A stretch of 64,000 nucleotides of DNA from Tritrichomonas foetus (Eukaryota; Parabasalia; Tritrichomonadida; Tritrichomonadidae), in NCBI GenBank assembly GCA_001839685.1, contig MLAK01000441.1, positions 51,723 through 115,722 on the forward strand, in the 5' to 3' direction. Positions within the stretch are counted from its first letter, which is position 1, and the number at the start of each line of letters is the position of its first letter. Below, in pieces: positions 30,286 through 40,700 of the stretch. The notes beneath the pieces were generated by a model that saw only the letters and a list, made by a program, of their open reading frames with translations, did not search any database and had not been told where the DNA came from. The position numbers and the translations under genes are program-made.

Positions 30286-31557
30286 ATGGCCCAAAAACCA
30301 TTTAGAATTACGCTTAGTATTGGCGAAGTTGTTGGTGATTACTCTATTCTGAAGTTAATTGGCCGCGGAGGGTACGGTGACATTTACAAAGTGCGGGAAA
30401 TTCATTCAAAGACGAATTACGCGATGAAAATCGAAGAAATTGAAAATGAAAGACAAGGGCTTTTGCAAGAGAAAGAAGTTATTCAAAGGTTGAATTCAAA
30501 ATGTTTTCCTCAAATTATCGAATATGGTGAAAATTATGTAAATCGTTACTTAGTTCAAGAGTTATGCGGCCCATCATTTTCAGCCATGAGAAAGTTTTTA
30601 CCAGATGGCCACTTTTCTTTATCAACCGTTTTAAGAATTGGAATTGAAATGTTGAAGGCGATCAGAAAATTACATAATGCTGGTTATATCCATCGTGATA
30701 TCAAGCCATCGAATTTCCTAATTCGACCGAACAAGAAACACCCTGTTGCATTAATAGATTTTGGTCTTTGTTATCAATATAAAGATTTCGAGACAGGTCA
30801 ATATATTGACTATGAATCGACCTTAGAGAAAAAAAGTGATAATCAGTATCTTACTTATGAGGATTTTGATCAACGCCGTTATGTTGGAACACCAAGATAT
30901 ATGTCATTGAATGCACATGGTGGAAAAGAACCAGGACGTGTTGATGATTTATACAGTTGGTTTTATTCTTTAATAGAAATCTTTCGAGGATGCCTGCCGT
31001 GGGCAAGATTTGTGAATATTGAAGATATAAAGGAGGTGAAAATGAGAATTGATGGAACAATTTTAGCACAAGGAATGCCACACCAAATGACAAGCATATT
31101 TAGAGTCATAAGGAGAATGAATCTTGAAGATGATCCAGATTATGATCTTATCACATCATTTTTAGTTGATGCAATGAAATCAATTGGTGCAAAATGGGAT
31201 GACCCTTATGAGTGGGAGGTGATGGACATCTCATCAATCTCATCAATTCCATTCATGTATGATCCAAATGATGTATCCAAGAAAATTCCTGAGAATTTAC
31301 CCGAACCAGTTCTCCCAAGTGTTGAAGTTAGCAATAATATTCCTGAAATCTTGCCGCGACAAATTAGTGAAGGAAAGTTTCAGAGTAAAGAAACAGGTCA
31401 AATACAATGTCAAATAACCGAACAACGCACTCGACGTCGTTCATACAATGAAAACAATGAAGATGTTGAAATGGTTGTCCAACAAAGTAAAAACTATAAT
31501 TATTATACTAATCGAAGAGGATCAACCAAACGACCATTGAATATTCCAAGATTCTAA
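30286..31557 (+). CDS. CK1-family protein kinase (TTBK-like)
   Basis: The 423-residue protein has a complete kinase domain at about 20-300. The glycine loop GRGGYG is at 26-31 and the lysine of YAMKIE at 48. HRDIKPSNFL is at 136-145, with catalytic Asp138, and the metal-binding DFG is at 158-160. The CK1-type activation segment YVGTPRYMSLNAH is at 199-211, lacking APE as CK1 kinases do, followed by GRVDDLYSWFYSLIE. This resembles the tau-tubulin kinase branch of CK1. An insertion of about 30 residues (167-197) lies between DFG and VGTPRY. The C-terminal 100 residues are polar and Gln/Asn/Arg-rich, likely regulatory. All catalytic residues are present, so it should be active on Ser/Thr substrates. 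Confidence 0.93.
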   Translation: MAQKPFRITLSIGEVVGDYSILKLIGRGGYGDIYKVREIHSKTNYAMKIEEIENERQGLLQEKEVIQRLNSKCFPQIIEYGENYVNRYLVQELCGPSFSAMRKFLPDGHFSLSTVLRIGIEMLKAIRKLHNAGYIHRDIKPSNFLIRPNKKHPVALIDFGLCYQYKDFETGQYIDYESTLEKKSDNQYLTYEDFDQRRYVGTPRYMSLNAHGGKEPGRVDDLYSWFYSLIEIFRGCLPWARFVNIEDIKEVKMRIDGTILAQGMPHQMTSIFRVIRRMNLEDDPDYDLITSFLVDAMKSIGAKWDDPYEWEVMDISSISSIPFMYDPNDVSKKIPENLPEPVLPSVEVSNNIPEILPRQISEGKFQSKETGQIQCQITEQRTRRRSYNENNEDVEMVVQQSKNYNYYTNRRGSTKRPLNIPRF

Positions 31558-32008
31558 TTGAGAATCTGTCTTTTTTTTGTATGGTAAATTACGAATTTAT
31601 ATCAATTTTTATTTTTTTTTAATTTAGGAAAAACAAATCAATCGCTTAATGCGACAATATTCATCGTGAAAAAAAATTTGATTTGATTATCAATCAGAGT
31701 AGTTTGTAACAATTTTATTCCATTAATTATATAGTAGTATAGGAATAATATTTTTCTAATCAAAAACATAGACGTATGATTTTATATTTTTTCATTTAGA
31801 TTGGAATGCCTTGCTAAATAGTACAATTCCTCATTAAATTATCTTTCAATATTTACAATTATGATCAATTATAATTATTGGATAGAAAATAGTATTTATG
31901 TATATTTTTGGAAGATATAGATGAAAGTATGAAAGCGGTTTTTCTTTCTTCTTGGCGCCATCAATCATTTGTTGACAAAATCGTTTGTCAACTTAATTCA
32001 ATTCTTTG
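31558..32008. other. gene-free stretch upstream of the beta-barrel gene
   Basis: The stretch is AT-rich with several T runs. AAGCGGTTTTTC at about 31932-31943 and TCGTTTGTCAAC at 31981-31992 resemble Myb-like words near the start. TCAATTCTTTG leads to the ATG at 32009. Nothing else is recognised. Confidence 0.4.
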
Positions 32009-32929
32009 ATGAGCGAAGAGAAAAAGCCCGACTATCTTGGCTCAATTCAAAGTTACTGTAAACTAAATGAAGAACTCTTTGAAGTTCAAACTGTCAATGG
32101 CTTTGTATTCCAACAAGAAATAATACCATTCGCAAATACAAATACAACATTTTCTATTGGATATTCACCAACGGAAATTCAAACCATTATGACGCCACAA
32201 GGACCACGCCTTGCTTTGGCCACTAACCCCCGATTCATCAGTTTCTACTCGAAGACTGATCTCGATAACATCAAGGTGAATCTATTTTTCCATTCAATTC
32301 AGAAAATGGTCGCCGTAAAGATTTCTCCAGTCAACGCACTCAAAGTCTCAGCCAAATTCATTCGATACCGGACCAATCCTATTCGACCACAGCTGAAAAT
32401 GGCCGTAATGAATAAATTCTTCAATGTCTGCGGTATCGCAGAAACAGAGGGAACGTCATCACTCAGTCACGCAACATTAAAAGTCATGATTGGCCGACCC
32501 GTTCTTGCCGCTGGATTCATGCTCATGCATATCCCGGAGAAGCCAATCGGTTATAATTTCGTCGTCCATCATCAAAACGATTCACAGAAATCGAGTGTAA
32601 TGTACGCCTATGTTCACAATTCCAACGGATCTCTTGCCCAGCACGTAATTAGGATGAGGCGCCAAATCACCGAAAATTGGACTGCTGCGGTCGCCTACCA
32701 GGTAAACAAGTCGCTTTACTCACAGTTTAATCTCGCATGGAAGGCAAATATTGGAAAATCGTTCGTTCATTCTTCGTTTAATACGATGGGCGATATGAAA
32801 ACGAAATATTCCTATCGAATTTCGCCGTCGTTCCGCTTTGGCATGTCGGCTTACATAAGTCATACTGAAAAGAGCTATAGATTTGGTACGTTCTTGTTAT
32901 GGGATGTTCCAGATGATTCAAAGAAATAA
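32009..32929 (+). CDS. candidate Tom40/VDAC-like beta-barrel of the hydrogenosome outer membrane
   Basis: The 306-residue protein starts at the ATG at 32009; the codon before it is TTG and is not used here. It has a short polar N-terminus. After that come about 270 residues of alternating polar and hydrophobic residues with many Gly, Ser, Thr and aromatic residues, with no helical membrane segment. That is the pattern of a mitochondrial-type barrel. Near the C-terminus, KSYRFGTFLLWD resembles the beta-signal read by the SAM complex. Trichomonads have several divergent Tom40/VDAC-family barrels in the hydrogenosome, which import proteins or pass metabolites. Codon use is richer in C-ending codons than most neighbours, fitting an abundant protein. 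The family assignment is by pattern, not by a firm motif. Confidence 0.55.
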   Translation: MSEEKKPDYLGSIQSYCKLNEELFEVQTVNGFVFQQEIIPFANTNTTFSIGYSPTEIQTIMTPQGPRLALATNPRFISFYSKTDLDNIKVNLFFHSIQKMVAVKISPVNALKVSAKFIRYRTNPIRPQLKMAVMNKFFNVCGIAETEGTSSLSHATLKVMIGRPVLAAGFMLMHIPEKPIGYNFVVHHQNDSQKSSVMYAYVHNSNGSLAQHVIRMRRQITENWTAAVAYQVNKSLYSQFNLAWKANIGKSFVHSSFNTMGDMKTKYSYRISPSFRFGMSAYISHTEKSYRFGTFLLWDVPDDSKK

Positions 32930-33150
32930 TACAAATAATTTGTAACTTTAAAATAAACTTAAATTCATTCACTGCCGTAAATTTGATCGTGAGTTTTAGA
33001 TTTTTATCGAATTGCTTTATCCGTTCGTCTCTGATAAGATCGCTTCTTCTCAAGAAGAAGTAAAAGATAAGATAATGTACGTTTATTATTATTTGAATAC
33101 AATATCAGCTTTTTTACAGTATATGTGGTCTTATACTTGAAGCTTTTTGA

Positions 33151-34326
33151 ATGTTCACGATAACTTTTTTCATGATATTAATTAATCTCCTTTTTTACTA
33201 CTCTTCACAACCACCGAAAGTACCAAATCGACCTGATTGCGAGGTATATTTCTATGAGGCGTTTTCTGATCATTCAGTCGAGAAATATTGGATTCCGACA
33301 GATTCGAAAAATTATACAGGCGCTTGGCAAATAGAACACACAGAAATCCCACAAACTTTACCAAATGAAAATGCGCTTGTTGCCAAGTCCAGAAATTCAC
33401 ATTCAGCAATATCTACAAAATTCAAAAAGCCAATCACTTTTATCAATCAAACATTTGTATTGCAATATGAAATGAGGCCACAGTTTGCTTTTACTTGTAG
33501 CGGTGCTTATTTAAAACTTTTTTCTGATTCAAATTTTGATCCAAAAAAATTGACAAATGAAACCAAGCACATTTTAATGTTCGGTCCTGATCGTTGTGGT
33601 GAATTGAATCGAATCCACTTCATTTTCAACTATTTTCATCCAAAAAGAAAAATTTATAAAGAATTAATTTTGAAGTCCCCGCCAGAGGCTCCTGTTGATG
33701 TTTACAATCACTTGTATACATTAATTGTTCGGCCAAATAACACTTTTTCAATACTCGTTGATAATGAAATTGTCAAAAATGGATCATTGTTTTTCGATTT
33801 TGATCCGCCGCTGCTTGAACCAAGAGAAATTCCTGATCCAGACGATAAAAAACCTGAAGACTGGAATGAAAACAAAAGTGAGTGGAAACAAAAGAAAATA
33901 TTGAATCCTTTTTATTTCATGGATGTGCATCCTCACAATTTCCCGCCTTTTTCGGGAATTGGATTTGAAATCTGGCACGTTAACAGAGACCTAGCCTTCC
34001 AGAACATATTAATTGCAGGCGACGAAGAAGCTGTTTTAGAGTGGAATAAAAATAACTTCCTGCCCCGCCAGAAATGGCAGCTTGAGTCTTATCAAGAAGA
34101 AGACGAAGCATCAAAATATCATGAAAATAGTAAAAATGATAAAAAAGTGAAGGTGAAAGGAGTCAAAGAGAATTTGGAAATTGTTTCAAATTCATTTAAG
34201 CAGTTATTTGAGGAATTCAAATACCAGATGATTTCTTTGTTGGTTGGATTATTAATATTATTGTTTTTTATGGCACTATGTTGTAGGAAAATCACTCAAA
34301 AGGATCAAAAAATGAAAGAAAGCTAA
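33151..34326 (+). CDS. calnexin-like ER lectin chaperone with a minimal P-domain
   Basis: The 391-residue protein has a signal peptide (about 1-19) and a calreticulin/calnexin lectin domain. The conserved phrases are CSGAYLKLF and MFGPDRCG, which supply the disulfide cysteines, then HLYTLIVRPNNTFSI. The P-domain is reduced to one type-1 repeat (IPDPDDKKPEDWNE) followed directly by one type-2-like piece (SEWKQKKILNPFY). The fold closes with GIGFEIWHVNRDLAFQNILI. A membrane helix at about 360-379 and a short Lys-containing tail make it calnexin-like rather than calreticulin-like. The role is binding monoglucosylated N-glycans and holding glycoproteins in the ER. The stop reads TAAA. It would serve secreted products such as the M60 peptidase. 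Confidence 0.9.
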   Translation: MFTITFFMILINLLFYYSSQPPKVPNRPDCEVYFYEAFSDHSVEKYWIPTDSKNYTGAWQIEHTEIPQTLPNENALVAKSRNSHSAISTKFKKPITFINQTFVLQYEMRPQFAFTCSGAYLKLFSDSNFDPKKLTNETKHILMFGPDRCGELNRIHFIFNYFHPKRKIYKELILKSPPEAPVDVYNHLYTLIVRPNNTFSILVDNEIVKNGSLFFDFDPPLLEPREIPDPDDKKPEDWNENKSEWKQKKILNPFYFMDVHPHNFPPFSGIGFEIWHVNRDLAFQNILIAGDEEAVLEWNKNNFLPRQKWQLESYQEEDEASKYHENSKNDKKVKVKGVKENLEIVSNSFKQLFEEFKYQMISLLVGLLILLFFMALCCRKITQKDQKMKES

Positions 34327-34537
34327 AATTTAGTGAATGTTTGAATAAATTAATTATTGATAACACAAATGATATTGTTTTTCCTGATTTCCTCTCGTTA
34401 TTACACACAATTATAATGATCACATATATACAATATTAAAATCAGATGACTGTCAAACAAAATCTGAAAAGGAAGTGAAATGCAAAGTTTTGATTTGTTT
34501 TTCATATAACATTTCACGATCCGACCAAGATTTTCAA

Positions 34538-37500
34538 ATGGATGAAATCCAAAATATTTTAAATATCGCCGAAGAACATTTTGCAAGAGGAAACGGATCG
34601 CCAGAAATATTAGAATTTATTCAATCTTTTCCAACCAATATCGATAATTTGCCAAAATGTCAAGCAATTCTCGAAATTCCAGACGCAAGTAATAACGCAA
34701 AAGTTTTCGCATCAGATTCCTTCCGATCAATCATCAGAAATTTTTTGAAAGGTATCGATTATAAATTCGCATTTTCAATCGTTACATGGATAGAAGAATA
34801 CCTCCAAAGGAACACAGGAAAGTTAATTCCAACAATTATTGGTGATTTAGGCGCCTCAATTTCCAGCATTTTCACAAGATTTATTTTATCAGCAGATGAT
34901 CATGTTTCTCTAGAAATTGGCCATTTATCACAATTTATAGAAATGGGCCAATTTCCACAATGGGCAGAGTGCCTTATTCTTTATAATGAAATCATCAATG
35001 GGTTTCTCTCAGACACTGATTTAAAAACAATGAAAATGTTCATTTCGAAAATTTGGTTTTCTTTATTTAATAGTGCACAAACAATCCTCACTCATATGAA
35101 GGACAGTTCACAATTTCAAACTGAAAACCCTCAGCTTTTTTCTCAAATAATTACATTATCATGCAATTTAATTAGTAAATGTTTTCAAATCATTACTAAA
35201 TCTACAAATATGGTTGATCAGAATTCTAAAAGCCAAATCTCATCTCCAGAATTTGTTGATTTCTTTTACTATCTTTATATACAGTTTCTAATTCCAGATC
35301 CACTTGATGTAATTTCAAATTTGCTTACTCTTACACAAAATACATTTGTAAACAATTCAATTGGTGAAATTATGAATCATATCTGTGGAGGAATGTCTAA
35401 TATTTTAAGAAACCAAATCGGTTTTGACAATCCTGCCAGTATCTTTCGAATTTCTACAATTATTTCAAATATTCCATTGAAATTAGATCTCCAATTAATT
35501 CTTAATTTACCAACTTTTAATGAATTAATTGAACTAGTTTCAGAATTAACAAAATCAATTTTACAGAATGATGAAAATCAAAACTCTGTTTCATATCTTC
35601 TCAAGTTTTGGGAATCCCTTGAAAAGGTTTTAAGAGGTCAAGAATCGCTTGAAGTAAGAAATTATATCGCAACTAAGATGTTTGATATTTTTGTAATTTA
35701 TATTAACTTACTAATTGATTCATGTGAAAGTGGTGTGTTTGAAGAATTAGATTTACTTTCTGAGAAAATATGTCCAATGGTACTAACTTGTCAATATTTT
35801 ATTTCATTCAGCCCTGCAACAATTTGCCCACATATTCAAACCGTTTTTCACGAAAAGAAAACGAGACTTTTTCAAGCAATATCGTCAAATCAACCTTCAA
35901 ATATAATTTTACTTTTCCAGAAACAGTTAGCCTTAGTTTTTCAAATCATGATTACATTGATTTCAACTATTCGTGAAATTCCTAGTGTTGACGTTTTTGC
36001 ATCAATGGTACTTTTAATCCAAGAAACAAGTAATTTTCTACCACAAGGGGTATTTTTACCTGAATTGGAAATGTGCTTTTTACTTTTAATTAATAATTTG
36101 AAGAATACTATCTTTGGGTCAACAATTGTAACTAAAGCTGAAGTAAAAGCTAGTTATTTTCAGCGTTTATCGACATTATGTCCGATTAATTCTGAGATTG
36201 GATGTCAGGATTTCTTCTTCACACATTGTTTAATTGTTTTATCTTTACCATCATCAAATAAGAATACAACTCAATCAAATCCAGTCGTTGATTATATCAT
36301 TAAAATATTCAATGATAAAATCAACCCGACGCCAGAAGCAATTAGCCAATTACTTGTCCAGCTTTCTAAAGCACCATTTCCGTTCATGATTACATCTATT
36401 AAACAGAGACGCCATTTCTTTAGTGCGATTATGTCTCTTGTTATAAAAACCAACAATAGTATACTTTTTGATCAATTACTAGCTGTTATTTCACCGAAAT
36501 TTGATCAATTAACATCACAAAATGAATTAGTGTTTTTAATTAATGATATAATTGGCTTATTTAGTAATACTAAGCGAACACAAGATGTGTATTTAAGATT
36601 GTTTAATAGTTTATTTCCTGATAAGATGACAGCATTTGCTCAAGCATGCTCAGGGATTCAAGATCCAGGAATTTTCAATATGATTTTGAAGATGACACTT
36701 TCGATTGTTAATTGGTCACCTACACAAAAAATTGTTTTCCCTCATTCGTCACCAAATGGAATCATTTTATTCAAATTTGCGTCAACTGTAATTATGTCAT
36801 ATTTCGCATTAATTCAATCACTATCGCCTAACAGAGAATTTTTTGAAAATGACGGGTATATGGGATTACGTTACACAGCAGCAATCCTCGAAAATTTATT
36901 AACTGGCGGTTACGTTGTTTTTGGTGCCTTTGTCATATATAATGATGCCATTTTTGTTAATGTTTTTAGTAATTTTGTTCAATTATTAAATGCTTTTGAT
37001 TTTGAAAATATCAGCACTTATCCAAAAACATTTGGTGCACTCATAAAATTGTTCAAAGCTCTCTGCACACTTAAATTAAAGTTCATCAACCAAGAAGGAC
37101 AGCCAGAACCACTCAATCAATTTATTAATCTAATTTTGACATTTTCATCTAAAGCCATCACAGACTCGATAAACGATACTTCCACGTATGCAATTGAAAC
37201 AATAGATGGAATTCTTCAATTCATTGTTGAAGAGCCAACCTCCAAAGAATTTTCTGTATTGATGGCAAATATTAATCAGGAAATTTTATCGAGAGCATGC
37301 ATCGCTATATGGCAGTATCTAATAAACAGCCGTGTAGACAATGCAGCACACAAGGTTTCATTTGCTTTGAAAACATTTATGAGATTGAATCCTGCATCTT
37401 TTCAATTTGTGAAAGAAAAAGTTTTATCTTCAACGAAGCCAGAAAGTGTTGACGAACTCGCGGTGAAGTTCAACATGTTCCAAGGATCGATCAAGGACAT

Positions 37501-37594
37501 GTTGGAAACTGATGATATTGCATTGATGAGAAAAGGATTAAGCTTTTTGAAGAACGAAATCAATTCGAAAGTTGTTGTTGTGTCTTTATTATAA
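34538..37594 (+). CDS. exportin-like nuclear transport receptor (exportin-7 type)
   Basis: The protein has 1018 residues from the ATG at 34538. The frame is open 21 codons further upstream, but only with a GTG. TTTTCAA before the chosen ATG resembles the initiator and short leader seen elsewhere. The whole protein is an alpha-solenoid of HEAT-like helices. The N-terminus (LPKCQAILEIPDASNNAKVFASDSFRSIIRNFL, spread over about 35-70) has the shape of the importin-beta N-terminal region of exportins, and the length suits exportin-7/RanBP16. Such receptors carry cargo through nuclear pores with Ran-GTP. The family call rests on overall pattern, so exportin-4-like or another HEAT protein remains possible. 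The stop reads TAAA; it is convergent with the next gene, 147 bases away. Confidence 0.55.
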   Translation: MDEIQNILNIAEEHFARGNGSPEILEFIQSFPTNIDNLPKCQAILEIPDASNNAKVFASDSFRSIIRNFLKGIDYKFAFSIVTWIEEYLQRNTGKLIPTIIGDLGASISSIFTRFILSADDHVSLEIGHLSQFIEMGQFPQWAECLILYNEIINGFLSDTDLKTMKMFISKIWFSLFNSAQTILTHMKDSSQFQTENPQLFSQIITLSCNLISKCFQIITKSTNMVDQNSKSQISSPEFVDFFYYLYIQFLIPDPLDVISNLLTLTQNTFVNNSIGEIMNHICGGMSNILRNQIGFDNPASIFRISTIISNIPLKLDLQLILNLPTFNELIELVSELTKSILQNDENQNSVSYLLKFWESLEKVLRGQESLEVRNYIATKMFDIFVIYINLLIDSCESGVFEELDLLSEKICPMVLTCQYFISFSPATICPHIQTVFHEKKTRLFQAISSNQPSNIILLFQKQLALVFQIMITLISTIREIPSVDVFASMVLLIQETSNFLPQGVFLPELEMCFLLLINNLKNTIFGSTIVTKAEVKASYFQRLSTLCPINSEIGCQDFFFTHCLIVLSLPSSNKNTTQSNPVVDYIIKIFNDKINPTPEAISQLLVQLSKAPFPFMITSIKQRRHFFSAIMSLVIKTNNSILFDQLLAVISPKFDQLTSQNELVFLINDIIGLFSNTKRTQDVYLRLFNSLFPDKMTAFAQACSGIQDPGIFNMILKMTLSIVNWSPTQKIVFPHSSPNGIILFKFASTVIMSYFALIQSLSPNREFFENDGYMGLRYTAAILENLLTGGYVVFGAFVIYNDAIFVNVFSNFVQLLNAFDFENISTYPKTFGALIKLFKALCTLKLKFINQEGQPEPLNQFINLILTFSSKAITDSINDTSTYAIETIDGILQFIVEEPTSKEFSVLMANINQEILSRACIAIWQYLINSRVDNAAHKVSFALKTFMRLNPASFQFVKEKVLSSTKPESVDELAVKFNMFQGSIKDMLETDDIALMRKGLSFLKNEINSKVVVVSLL

Positions 37595-37741
37595 ATTTTT
37601 TGTTTTATTTTTACATTCATTTTTTTCTCCCCTTTTTTGACTTTTTTCTTTCCTTTTTTATAATTTGATTTATTATGTGAATATTTTTATTTATTAAATA
37701 AAAGTGAAGAAAGATAAAAACTTTTGATTATGATAAAATGT

Positions 37742-40700
37742 TTACTGTACTGCAACATCGAGAAGTGGCCTGTCTTCGAAATGTGGTTCAATAACAATAT
37801 TCATCTTTGTGATGACTGACGAAACAAGGTGAACTAAGTTTCCGGCATGTGGTACAATTCCTGGGATGGAATCTTTCATATATCTCAAAGCCTGAATAAT
37901 TGGTTCGAATTGAGATTTAGCAAGGAATTCTGGTGATTCGATTGGAACATCAACAAGGTTGGTTATTTTTGTTTCAAGAATTGCTGCTGCATCAATGAGT
38001 TCTTGAGTAACAAAAACAATTCTTCTAAGAACTTTTATCTTCTTTGTTTGAAGAGTCTTTAATACTCTTGCAGATGAATTCTTGATTGTCAAAAGGATAT
38101 TTGCTACAACTTCATATGAACAGCCAGCATAAGCGGCATATTCAACAATGACCGGAGAGCTTTCATTTTTTTCAGCAGCTGCTCTTACTTCGTCTCTTGC
38201 AAGAAGGAGTTGTTTAATTAAACGAGTAAGAACAGTTGTTATAGATGCACTATCTTGTTCTTCAAGGACTTCCATATGTCCAAGTTGTCTAATGATACAA
38301 ATTGCGGAGCTGTTTACGTTCTCAAGCATGCGAGACACTTCGCGTGAATAAAGAGAATATGTTCCACTTATGAGTTCACTTCGAAGGAAGTTAACAAGTG
38401 TTACTGTTTCATTTCTGAATTTACAAACAAGTCGTGTGAATCCCGAATCGGCTTCAACAGTAACAGCACTTTCGCAGAAGACTTTGGTTGTTTGATCAAG
38501 TGCATCAATTTGTTGCATTAAGAAATCTTCTTCAACTTCACCATCTTGAAGGGTTGCTTTAAATCTCATTAATGATTCTGTAACAATGTCAATTGATCGC
38601 TTTAAGTCACTAGCTGATGCTTTTTCGGTAACTTCTTCAGTTGGTTTCTTAACATCAGCATTACTAAGAACTAATTCTATTCCTCTAGCTTGATAAAGAC
38701 GAACATCAGCTTCAAGCATCATTGTTTCAACGAGTTCAGTTAAAGCTTTAGAGAAAGTTCGTTCAGTGACCAATAAATCATAAATAGGAAGATTTGTATC
38801 ATCATTAAATGATTGTGATGTCTTTTCAATTGCTGAAAGTGCAGCGAAAACTGTTTGCGTATCGAAATTACGTTGCAAATTAGTCAAAATTTGTTGTGTT
38901 GAACGCGAATGAACTTGAATTTCATCGAAATCAAATGGGTCATCTTCTTGTTTCAAATGGAAGATATGAAGTGTTGTTAGTTGTGCAGAAATACAACAGA
39001 AGTGTGCAAAGACAAGAATTCGTTGTCTACCATAGTCACTATATACTGTTTTATCATTATATTGGTTTTGGATTTCTTGGATTGTCTCAATATGGCTTTG
39101 AACAAGTTCTTTCAGTGATTTCTTATCTTTCTTTGAGCGAAGAACAAATTCAGCTTCATCAGTACATTCTTTAATTGATTTACAATATTCAATTAAAATT
39201 TCATAACAAACACGCGTTGATTTAGAACAAACGTTATAGTTACGTGTGAATGAATCAATATGCGCAGAGAAAAGTTTACCAAGATATTTGCTAATGAAGT
39301 ATTCATTACGATTTGAATCATCTGTGTGTTGTGTAACATTGTCAACTATCTGGGCTTGTGCGGCTTGAACATCAGCTTGAATGAATCCATCTTGGAATTC
39401 ATCAAAATACTTTTCATCAACTTGAGGAGATTTTGATGAAGTTTGTTGTAATGAAATCAAATGCTTCTGAAGGACAGATGAAAGATCAGATTGTTTCCGT
39501 GTTGCAATAACTTGTTTTCCTTGAGTTTTACTCTTTGTATAATCAATGAGCTTATCAAGATGAAGTGAAAGTTTATTGTAATATGAAACAGAGAATGGGA
39601 ATCGTTTATCTTCAAGCTTTAAAAGCGAGTTATATATATCTTCTGCATTTACTGCAATGCTTGTGTATCTTGATAAACTTTGGCTTACAACTGCAGCAAC
39701 AGAAAGAATTCCATGGACGTCAATAAGACAATCTTGAAGATGATCTACCCATGCATGCGATAATTTTGAAACAGAACTATTTTCAGCATGATTTCCTGCT
39801 CCATTTTTAACCTGTTCAATTAAATGATCGAAGTCAGCCGAAACAGAATTCACCAATTCCTTAAGTTTCATGTCTTCTTCAGCATCAGCAACGTGTAAGT
39901 TATTAATTGAGTATCTGACACCAACAGTTGCTAAGAAAAGTGACATTTCTTCATCATCATGTTTCTTTATATCAGATTCAAGAGAAATGTGAACTTCTCT
40001 AAGCTTCATTGCAGCAGAATCGGCACCAGAAGTATTTACATCAGATGCACTGATGATTTGAACAACATTACGGCTCATTTCTTCATAAAGCTTCTTTTGC
40101 TGAACAGCAACTTTTGATTTTGCAAACTTTTGTGAAAGTTCTTTCATTTGTTGCAAAGCAGTATTAACGGTGCAATATTCTTCAAAAACTACATTCTGTG
40201 TAAATTGAATAATGCTCAAGAGAGATCGAAGTGTTACTGTTGTGAGAGCAGTTAAGCTTCTTCGTCTAGCAAGAGTATCAAGTTTTTCAGCAGGCATTGA
40301 AAATGAAGCAAGGCCGCTTCGGAATGTCAAAAAGAAGCTTTTTGCAGCGAGAATTGAAACTTCATCGTCTGCACGATTAACAAGAATCATTGACTTAATC
40401 ATATCGGTGAGATATTCAAGCCATTTTTCAATGATTGGAATGCTAGTTTTGTCTTCTGTAACTGCCTCAATTTCGCGATATTCATTCAGCATCCTAATGA
40501 TACATTGAATATATTCACATGAGCGTGCAACGGCCGGTCTTGGAAGAATGAGGTCAGGTTCATTTATAAGAGAAAGAATAGTAACATTATATTTAGTTAT
40601 TATCTTACTGTATCTTCTCTTTAAGTTATCATCACCATTAAAGCATGGGTTTTGAAGTGATGGTGCTGTTTTTTCAATGAAAAGGAATTTATCATAAAGC

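Noticed and set aside
30117..30305. Short frame overlapping the kinase start
   Set aside because: It is in a different frame from the kinase, has Phe-rich random composition, and the kinase ATG has its own initiator.
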